This document shows positions 6,696 to 10,697 of a stretch of DNA of 10,697 bases, piece by piece (position 1 is the first letter of the stretch; the number at the start of each line of letters is the position of its first letter). This DNA comes from Chloroflexota bacterium (GTDB taxonomy: Bacteria; Chloroflexota; Anaerolineae; Promineifilales; Promineifilaceae). The notes under the pieces were generated by a model. The model saw nothing but the letters and a program-made list of their open reading frames with translations, was not told the DNA's origin and did not search any database. Location of the stretch: the NCBI GenBank assembly GCA_024640485.1, contig JAHEEY010000123.1, positions 1 to 10,697 of the forward strand, written 5' to 3'. The translations under genes were made by a program, and so were the position numbers.

Positions 6696-7076
6696 TTACT
6701 TGAGCTCGACGGTAGCGCCAGCTTCTTCCAATTTTGTCTTGGCTTCCGCAGCAGCTTCCTTGGTGACGCCTTCCATCACGGTACCAAGTTGGTCGACGAC
6801 TTCCTTGGCTTCTTTCAAGCCCAGGCTGGTCAAGGCGCGAACTTCCTTGATAACGTTGATTTTCTTGGGGCCAACATCCTTCAGAATGACATCGAACTCA
6901 GTTTGTTCTTCTGCTTCTTCTTCAGCGGCGGCACCGGCACCCATCGGCATCATGCCCATGGCCATTGGCGCGGCAGCGCTAACGCCCCATTTTTCTTCCA
7001 GCATTTTGGTCAGGTCGGCAGCCTCGAGCAGGGTCAAGGCGCTTAATTCTTCAACAATTTTTTCTAGATCGGCCAT
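6696..7076 (-). CDS. rplL: 50S ribosomal protein L7/L12
   Basis: This is the 126-residue stalk protein of the large ribosomal subunit, which recruits translation GTPases such as EF-Tu and EF-G. It has the N-terminal dimerisation domain (LEKIVEELSALTLLEAADL, 4-22), an Ala/Gly/Met-rich hinge (about 34-52) and the C-terminal domain with TEFDVIL (59-65), INVIKEVR (73-80), LGLKEAKEVV (85-94) and a final VELK. The ATG has a strong TGGAGGATT 8-9 nt upstream. It follows rplJ by 48 nt and ends at a strong terminator. The Shine-Dalgarno sequence sits in the loop and 3' arm of a small 5-bp hairpin (7083-7096). Confidence 0.98.
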   Translation of the reverse strand: MADLEKIVEELSALTLLEAADLTKMLEEKWGVSAAAPMAMGMMPMGAGAAAEEEAEEQTEFDVILKDVGPKKINVIKEVRALTSLGLKEAKEVVDQLGTVMEGVTKEAAAEAKTKLEEAGATVELK

Positions 7077-7082
7077 TTTAAT

Positions 7083-7096
7083 AATCCTCCAGGATT
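7083..7096 (-). promoter_or_regulatory. rplL ribosome binding site within a small hairpin
   Basis: AATCC and GGATT pair (7083-7087 with 7092-7096) around TGGA on the minus strand, so the GGAGG core of the rplL site lies in the loop and 3' arm. The stem is short; the effect on translation is a guess. Confidence 0.35.
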
Positions 7097-7124
7097 CTAT
7101 TATTTCTTGGTTTATTTAACGTGA

Positions 7125-7670
7125 TTAGGCAGCTTCTGCTGCGGCTTCGGATTCTTCGGACTTGGCGTAAGCGTCAACAACGTTAACAACTTGTCGAACG
7201 CCGCTGGCAATCGCTGATACAATGCCCTGCGCCGGGGCGCTGACAAGCCCGATAATCTGGGCGCGGAGTTGATCCAACGACGGCAGATTCGCCAACGCTT
7301 CAATTTGTTTTACGGTCAGGGTGTCGTTGCCGATAATCCCGCCGGTAAGCGTCAATTTTTCTTCTTTCTTCGCGAAATCAACCAGCACCTTCGCTACAGA
7401 CGGTGCTTCGGATAAAGCAAAACCGGTTGCTATTTGACCTTTGAAAATGTCTTCAGGAATCGGTTTGTCATTGTTTTCCAGAGCAAGCTTCAAGAGCGTG
7501 TTCTTGGTAACCTGTATGACACCATTGACACCCCGCATCTCTCTACGGAGCTCTTCCATGCTCTTTACATCCATACCGGTGTAATCGGTCATGAAGATGG
7601 CACGGCTCTGTCCGATCAATTCTGAGTACGATGCTAGTAGATTGTCTTTGCGTGCTTTCGTAATAGCCAA
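7125..7670 (-). CDS. rplJ: 50S ribosomal protein L10
   Basis: This is the 181-residue L10, which anchors L7/L12 dimers to the ribosome base and, in several bacteria, represses its own operon. The N-terminal domain includes FMTDYTGMDVKSMEELR and VIQVTKNTLLKLAL; the C-terminal helix with LRAQIIGLVSAPAQGI binds L7/L12, and the tail is Ala/Glu-rich. The open frame runs further upstream to 7721, but that extension overlaps the leader terminator stem. I choose TTG at 7668-7670, giving MAITKARKD, because GGAGGTGAT, a near-perfect anti-16S complement, ends a few bases before it and family members start at this point. A TTG start behind a perfect site may help set the L10:L12 ratio. rplL follows after 48 nt. 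Confidence 0.96.
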   Translation of the reverse strand: MAITKARKDNLLASYSELIGQSRAIFMTDYTGMDVKSMEELRREMRGVNGVIQVTKNTLLKLALENNDKPIPEDIFKGQIATGFALSEAPSVAKVLVDFAKKEEKLTLTGGIIGNDTLTVKQIEALANLPSLDQLRAQIIGLVSAPAQGIVSAIASGVRQVVNVVDAYAKSEESEAAAEAA

Positions 7671-7865
7671 AGATATCACCTCCTCATCGGTGAGTTTAGT
7701 ACTTCCAAAAAAAAACCTCATACCAGCCGGTATGAGGTTTCAAGATTCAAGATGAAACAAGGTCCGGCAGTTTTGCTGGACTTGTTTGAAACTCCCCTCG
7801 GCTGGCAGATTTAAGACATCAAGTTATCTGATGTCACCAACTGTCTCTGGTAGAGAAATTAGCTA
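7671..7865 (-). ncRNA. L10-type mRNA leader (autoregulatory) upstream of rplJ
   Basis: Between the rplA stop and rplJ lie about 270 nt without a gene. On the minus strand this stretch carries hallmarks of the ribosomal protein L10 leader: CCAGAGACAG, a 7-bp hairpin (7815-7821 with 7829-7835), then TAAATCTGCCAGCCGAGG. A long imperfect hairpin follows (7755-7787), then a 12-bp terminator hairpin, then the rplJ ribosome binding site. In known cases L10 or the L10-L12 complex binds this leader and lowers expression. The match is by eye. Confidence 0.7.
7707..7740 (-). terminator. Intrinsic terminator in the rplJ leader (candidate attenuator)
   Basis: A perfect 12-bp stem (7713-7724 with 7729-7740) has a GGCT loop and, on the minus strand, a run of nine T (7707-7715). 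It is a textbook terminator placed 37 nt before the rplJ start, inside the L10-type leader. Full termination would abolish rplJL expression, so it is most likely conditional. Confidence 0.8.
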
Positions 7866-7866
7866 G

Positions 7867-7872
7867 ATTGTA
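7867..7872 (-). promoter_or_regulatory. Possible -10 box for a separate rplJL promoter
   Basis: Read on the minus strand this is TACAAT (5/6 match), just upstream of the L10-type leader. No convincing -35 hexamer is seen at 16-18 bp, so the call is weak. Confidence 0.22.
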
Positions 7873-7942
7873 AAAAGATGGTCGATGGGGGAGAGCGAGT
7901 CGCTTCCTTAAATCCGACCTTCAAAATTCAAGCAGTAGGAGT

Positions 7943-8644
7943 TTACGACATTGCTTCAATCGGGTCAAGGCGAATGCCAGGGCCCATGGTGTTGGCCATG
8001 GTGATTCGGCGAACGTAAATACCTTTGGTGGCCGCTGGGCGGGCGCGGTTGATAGCGTCCAGCAATGTTTGCAGGTTGTCAGCCAGCTGTTCTTCAGTGA
8101 AGCTTGCTTTGCCGATGGGGACGTGGACATTAGAAGTCCGGTCCACACGAAACTCAACGCGACCAGCTTTGGCTTCATCAATCAATCGAGGCAAATCTGC
8201 TCCGGGCGCGACTGTGCCAGCACGGGGGTTTGGCATCAGGCCACGGGGACCCAACACACGACCCAAACGGCCGACTTTACCCATCATGGAGGGGACTGCG
8301 ATGGCGACGTCGAATTCAGTCCAACCTTCTTGAATGCGCTTGATGACTTCGTCATCAGCGATGATGTCAGCGCCAGCTTCTTCTGCCATGCGCGCATCTT
8401 CACCTTCGGCAAATACCAAGACGCGGACGGTCTTACCAAGGCCGTGAGGCAAATTGATAACATCGCGTACTTGTTGGTCCGCGTGACGGGGATCGACACC
8501 TAGTCGGAGATGTACTTCGACAGTGGGGTCAAATTTGGTAAAGGCTGTTTCCTTGATCAGAGCAACAGCTTCTTGCTTGGTATATAGCTTGCTGTCGTCT
8601 ACTTTGGCGGCAGCTTCTGTATACTTACGTCCTCTTTTAGGCAT
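7943..8644 (-). CDS. rplA: 50S ribosomal protein L1
   Basis: This 233-residue L1 is the mobile stalk protein near the ribosomal E site and often a translational repressor of the rplKA message. Family landmarks are KRGRKY (3-8), VEVHLRLGVDPRHADQQVR (43-61), LPHGLGKT (65-72), GRVLGPRGLMPNPRAGTV (128-145) and the terminal ATKGIYVRRITMANTMGPG stretch. The length is normal. The ATG is preceded by AAGGAG at a 7-8 nt spacing. It follows rplK by 65 nt; that gap contains a 6-bp hairpin (8667-8672 with 8683-8688). The following 270 nt hold the rplJ leader. Confidence 0.98.
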   Translation of the reverse strand: MPKRGRKYTEAAAKVDDSKLYTKQEAVALIKETAFTKFDPTVEVHLRLGVDPRHADQQVRDVINLPHGLGKTVRVLVFAEGEDARMAEEAGADIIADDEVIKRIQEGWTEFDVAIAVPSMMGKVGRLGRVLGPRGLMPNPRAGTVAPGADLPRLIDEAKAGRVEFRVDRTSNVHVPIGKASFTEEQLADNLQTLLDAINRARPAATKGIYVRRITMANTMGPGIRLDPIEAMS

Positions 8645-8666
8645 TGTAACTCCTTGTGGTGCTGAC

Positions 8667-8688
8667 GGATTGGCTCGATGCTCAATCC
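8667..8688 (-). repeat. Small hairpin between rplK and rplA
   Basis: GGATTG and CAATCC form a 6-bp stem with a 10-nt loop in the 65-nt gap, upstream of the rplA ribosome binding site. It has no U-tract. It could be a translational control element, but nothing specific identifies it as an L1 site. Confidence 0.3.
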
Positions 8689-8709
8689 TCCCACTACTAA
8701 TGAATCTAC

Positions 8710-9135
8710 TTAGTCAACAATGGTAATGCCCATGCTGCGGGCAGTACCAGAAATGATCTTCAAGGCACCTTCGATATCGATGGAGTTGAGATCTTTCATT
8801 TTGATCTCAGCGATCTCGCGAACCTGCTGAGATGTAACTGTGCCAACCTTGTCGCGATTGGGGACAGCGGATCCGCCCTTCACGCCGGCGGCTTTCTTCA
8901 GTAAGTCTGCAGCCGGAGAGGTCTTCAAAATGAATTTGAAGCTGCCATCCTGGAATACAGTTACTTCCACTGGTACGATTTGACCAACCTGGTTTGATGT
9001 CTTTGCATTATATTCTTTGCAAAACTGCATCAGGTTGATTCCGTGGGGGCCAAGCGCTGTACCAACAGGGGGTGCTGGATTCGCGCGGCCGCCCTGAATC
9101 TGAATCTTGACTACTGCTTTAACTTTCTTCGCCAT
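8710..9135 (-). CDS. rplK: 50S ribosomal protein L11
   Basis: This is the 141-residue L11, which binds the GTPase-associated region of 23S rRNA. Conserved segments are KVKAVVKIQIQGGRANPAPPVG (split by the flexible linker near residue 20), the proline switch PAPPVGTALGPHGINLMQFC (20-39), FILKTSPA (68-75), and the C-terminal RNA-binding part REIAEIKMKDLN followed by IISGTARSMGI. The length is exactly the usual one. The ATG has AGGAAG close upstream. It starts 9 nt after the nusG stop, so the two are cotranscribed and perhaps translationally coupled. Confidence 0.98.
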   Translation of the reverse strand: MAKKVKAVVKIQIQGGRANPAPPVGTALGPHGINLMQFCKEYNAKTSNQVGQIVPVEVTVFQDGSFKFILKTSPAADLLKKAAGVKGGSAVPNRDKVGTVTSQQVREIAEIKMKDLNSIDIEGALKIISGTARSMGITIVD

Positions 9136-9144
9136 AACTTCCTC

Positions 9145-9780
9145 TTACAATTTTTCTACGTGCAAGAAGTCTAATTCAACCGGAGTTTCTCGTCCAAAGA
9201 ACGAGACCATCACACGAACTTTAGCTCGCTCTGCATCGATCTCGGAGACGGTACCGATAAACTCAGCAAATGGACCAGTGCCAATACGCACCTTCTCGCC
9301 AAGTTGAAAGTCGAATTTGACTTTGGGGGCCTCTGCCTCCATCCGGTTCATGATTTTCGCGACTTCTTCAGGTCTCAGCGCCGTGGGCTCGTTGCCCATA
9401 CCGACGAAACCAGTAACACCAGGAGTGTTGCGAACGACGTACCAAGACTCCTCACTCATAACCAGCTGAACGAGGATGTAGCCCGGAAATACCCGACGTT
9501 CGATTGTGCGCCGTTTCCCATCCTTAATTTCAATCTCGTCTTCAGTTGGAACGACGACATCGAAAATTTTGTCCTGCATCTCCATCGTTTCAATCCGCTG
9601 TTCAATACTATGACGAACTTTGTTCTCATAGCCTGAATAGCAGTGAACGACGTACCATGCGCGTCCATCGGTGGGGATCGGCTGTTCTTGTGTGCTGTTT
9701 ACAGGTGAGGAATCGCCACCATTGGTAGATGGCTTTTCACTGGCCGCCAATGGCATGTTGTTTTTTTGTTCTTCGCTCAT
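9145..9780 (-). CDS. nusG: Transcription elongation/antitermination factor NusG
   Basis: This 211-residue NusG binds RNA polymerase through its NGN domain and Rho or ribosomes through its KOW domain. The NGN domain begins at WYVVHCYSGYENKV (42-55) and includes the RRVFPGYILVQL motif (95-106) and VRNTPGVTGFVG (116-127). The KOW domain covers about 159-211 with GEKVRIGTGPFAEFIGTV and ends FLHVEKL. About 38 polar, low-complexity residues precede the NGN domain. The ATG at 9778-9780 is chosen because GGGTGAG lies a suitable distance upstream; an in-frame GTG at 9798 has no site of its own. A 6-bp hairpin (9796-9801 with 9814-9819) lies immediately upstream. It follows secE by 96 nt. Confidence 0.97.
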   Translation of the reverse strand: MSEEQKNNMPLAASEKPSTNGGDSSPVNSTQEQPIPTDGRAWYVVHCYSGYENKVRHSIEQRIETMEMQDKIFDVVVPTEDEIEIKDGKRRTIERRVFPGYILVQLVMSEESWYVVRNTPGVTGFVGMGNEPTALRPEEVAKIMNRMEAEAPKVKFDFQLGEKVRIGTGPFAEFIGTVSEIDAERAKVRVMVSFFGRETPVELDFLHVEKL

Positions 9781-9876
9781 TTCAATTCTCACCCGCACTG
9801 TAATCGTTTGTTCACAGTGACTTCTTGTTTAGCGCATCGCTGATAAAGGCTGCTTTGCCATGGTTGGCTGGCAGCA

Positions 9877-10173
9877 CTACAACCCGATTATCTGCCCTAG
9901 AAGAGCTTGAATCGAGTTTGAGAAGATTGCATCAAAAAACCACAAGAAGATTGACATCACGATTGAGACGCCCAAGACAATCAGCGTCAGCCGCCATGAT
10001 TCATCTCGAGTCGGCCAGGTCACCTTGCGCAGCTCGCCGCGGGTCTCTCGCAGATAGCGTGAGATGGGATTTTGCTGCTTGCCTGTCTTCTTTTCAGATG
10101 CCTTCTTGACAGGCCCTGTTTTGTTTTCAGATGCCTTCTTGACGGGCCCTGTTTTGTTTTCGGATTTCGCCAC
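9877..10173 (-). CDS. secE: Preprotein translocase subunit SecE
   Basis: This 98-residue single-span SecE clamps the SecY channel in the inner membrane. The amphipathic helix motif RYLRETRGELRKVTWPTRDE (39-58) is followed by one membrane helix (about 62-84), as in most bacteria. I choose the GTG at 10171-10173 (giving MAKSENK) because GGAGGG lies about 10 nt before it; the in-frame GTG at 10189-10191 is itself inside that ribosome binding region. The cytoplasmic N-terminus contains an 11-residue tandem repeat, SENKTGPVKKA, at 4-14 and 15-25, with a partial third copy SEKKTG. The DNA copies (10132-10164, 10099-10131) differ at two of 33 positions, both synonymous. The C-terminus ends at TAG, 96 nt before nusG. 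Confidence 0.95.
   Translation of the reverse strand: MAKSENKTGPVKKASENKTGPVKKASEKKTGKQQNPISRYLRETRGELRKVTWPTRDESWRLTLIVLGVSIVMSIFLWFFDAIFSNSIQALLGQIIGL
10081..10164 (-). repeat. 33-bp in-frame tandem repeat inside secE
   Basis: Two copies (10132-10164 and 10099-10131) match at 31 of 33 bases, followed by a degenerate partial copy (10081-10098). The repeat adds 11 lysine-rich residues without shifting the frame. Confidence 0.95.
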
Positions 10174-10186
10174 GATATTTATTCCC

Positions 10187-10203
10187 TCCACCTTTACGGT
10201 GGA
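10187..10203 (-). promoter_or_regulatory. Hairpin overlapping the secE ribosome binding site
   Basis: TCCACC and GGTGGA pair (10187-10192 with 10198-10203) around a 5-nt loop. On the minus strand the 3' arm contains the first half of GGTGGAGGG, so the stem may partly hide the site. Confidence 0.35.
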
Positions 10204-10229
10204 ATACCGGTTAGGTAAAACTAACTAGT

Positions 10230-10263
10230 AATCTCCAGGAAGCCATTGGGCTCCCTGGAGATT
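10230..10263 (-). terminator. Strong hairpin between tRNA-Trp and secE
   Basis: A 10-bp perfect stem (10230-10239 with 10254-10263) encloses, after one mismatch, a 4-bp inner stem and a 4-nt loop. On the minus strand it begins 4 nt after the tRNA 3' end and is followed by ACTAGTTAGTTTT, a poor U-tract. It may be a partial terminator or a tRNA processing element; read in the plus direction it is followed by TTTT. Confidence 0.5.
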
Positions 10264-10266
10264 TTA

Positions 10267-10340
10267 CAGGGGGTGCAGGACTCGAACCCGCAACCTACGG
10301 TTTTGGAGACCGTTGCTCTGCCAAATTGAGCTAACCCCCT
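10267..10340 (-). tRNA. trnW: tRNA-Trp (anticodon CCA)
   Basis: A 74-nt cloverleaf: acceptor AGGGGGT with ACCCCCT plus discriminator G, D-stem GCTC/GAGC, anticodon stem ACGGT/ACCGT around loop CTCCAAA (anticodon CCA), variable loop AGGTT, T-stem GCGGG/CCTGC (one G-U pair) with loop TTCGAGT. The 3' CCA is not encoded. It begins 9 nt after the rpmG stop, so it must be cut from a polycistronic transcript. Confidence 0.97.
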
Positions 10341-10349
10341 ACATACGGG

Positions 10350-10514
10350 TTACCTAGTTTCTCGATGAACTCGATGCTGACGGCAGCGAGGGCAATACTT
10401 ATTGAACTCTAGCCGGCTAGGATCGTTTCGTCGATTCTTTTCTGAGAGATAATTACGCTCTTTGCACTCGGTGCAAGCCAATGTAATGAGTGAGCGAGCT
10501 GTTTTCTTAGCCAT
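10350..10514 (-). CDS. rpmG: 50S ribosomal protein L33 (zinc-binding form)
   Basis: This 54-residue L33 is a small protein near the ribosomal E site. It has the zinc ribbon of the C+ form, with cysteines at 14, 17, 41 and 44 (CTEC and CPRC), and the segment LSEKNRRNDPSRLEFNKYCP. The open frame continues upstream to 10571, but that part overlaps the tuf-rpmG hairpin. The ATG at 10512-10514 (MAKKTARSLI) fits family starts and has TAAGG 8 nt upstream. It lies between tuf and tRNA-Trp, a common arrangement ahead of secE-nusG. The presence of the cysteines suggests zinc is not limiting for this copy; a cysteine-free paralogue, if any, would be elsewhere. Confidence 0.96.
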   Translation of the reverse strand: MAKKTARSLITLACTECKERNYLSEKNRRNDPSRLEFNKYCPRCRQHRVHRETR

Positions 10515-10533
10515 TGCAAAAACCTTACTGATT

Positions 10534-10572
10534 GTTGAGCCTCCTGCAGTACCAGACCGCAGGAGGCTCAAC
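10534..10572 (-). terminator. 14-bp hairpin between tuf and rpmG, without U-tract
   Basis: A perfect stem of 14 bp (10534-10547 with 10559-10572) has an 11-nt loop and begins 4 nt after the tuf stop. On the minus strand AATCAGTAAGG follows, with no U-run, so it is more likely an mRNA end-protection or processing hairpin, or a weak terminator that lets rpmG be expressed at a lower level than tuf. Confidence 0.5.
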
Positions 10573-10576
10573 TAAA

Positions 10577-10697
10577 TTAGTCTAAAATCTTAGTGATAAC
10601 ACCAGCACCAACAGTCAAGCCACCTTCGCGAATCGCGAAGCGGCCGCCTTCTTCCAAAGCGACGGGGATGATCAACTTAACCTGCAGGTTGACGTTG
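10577..10697 (-). CDS. tuf: Elongation factor Tu, C-terminal end (partial)
   Basis: These are the last 40 residues of EF-Tu, the GTPase that delivers aminoacyl-tRNA to the ribosome; the start lies beyond the window edge. The visible part is the end of domain III: NVNLQVKLIIPVALEEGGRF, then AIREGGLTVGAGVITKILD and TAA. The family almost always has Arg after EGG in this motif (EGGRTVGAG); here it is Leu. Together with rpmG, tRNA-Trp, secE and nusG downstream it forms the usual cluster. Confidence 0.96.
   Translation of the reverse strand, partial: NVNLQVKLIIPVALEEGGRFAIREGGLTVGAGVITKILD

Noticed and set aside
7671..7721. 17-residue N-terminal extension of L10 starting at 7721
   Set aside because: It reads through the leader terminator stem; the TTG at 7670 has a strong ribosome binding site and matches the family start.
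9828..9860. 10-codon minus-strand mini-ORF (MAKQPLSAMR) between secE and nusG
   Set aside because: No ribosome binding site and too short to support as a leader peptide without conservation data.
10515..10571. 19-residue N-terminal extension of L33
   Set aside because: It is encoded by the tuf-rpmG hairpin; the internal ATG at 10514 fits the family and has its own site.
1..10697. Mobile elements, CRISPR arrays, toxin-antitoxin or defence genes
   Set aside because: Looked for regularly spaced repeats, transposase or integrase motifs and small toxin-like pairs; none were seen.

Overview
The window is about 10.7 kb of bacterial chromosome with moderate GC. It is dominated by one long minus-strand block of conserved housekeeping genes. 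The protein sequences, gene order and the small membrane-anchored TPR and PP2C proteins suggest a Chloroflexota (Anaerolineae-like) or related deep-branching bacterium. That placement is an inference from family resemblance; no 16S or database search was possible. I see no insertion sequences, CRISPR arrays, prophage genes or integration sites.

Left edge, plus strand: the C-terminal half of a ClpC-type AAA+ unfoldase runs in from outside and ends at a clear intrinsic terminator. Facing it on the minus strand is an unidentified 254-residue protein built from two diverged copies of one ~115-residue unit. It has its own terminator, and about 180 nt upstream lies an extended -10 promoter followed by a structured leader.

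Middle, minus strand (read right to left): maf (nucleotide pyrophosphatase), a small TPR protein with a C-terminal membrane anchor, a PP2C-type Ser/Thr phosphatase with a C-terminal membrane anchor, and ribonuclease J. The phosphatase and RNase J genes are only 21 nt apart and are probably cotranscribed. A candidate promoter places the phosphatase transcription start at its ATG, so that transcript may be leaderless.

Right part, minus strand (read right to left): tuf (partial), rpmG, tRNA-Trp, secE, nusG, rplK, rplA, rplJ, rplL. This is the classic translation, secretion and antitermination cluster. Its unusual points are regulatory. Between rplA and rplJ lies an L10-type leader that ends in a textbook intrinsic terminator just ahead of the rplJ ribosome binding site, which looks like an attenuator. 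rplJ appears to start at TTG behind a very strong Shine-Dalgarno sequence. rplL is followed by a strong terminator and then maf, so rpoBC is not attached here as it is in most bacteria.

The window is mainly ordinary core genome. The points most worth a second look are the rplJ attenuator, the duplicated unknown protein, the A9 run just before the phosphatase membrane anchor, and the 33-bp in-frame tandem repeat in secE. I did not find convincing evidence for a new multi-gene system.
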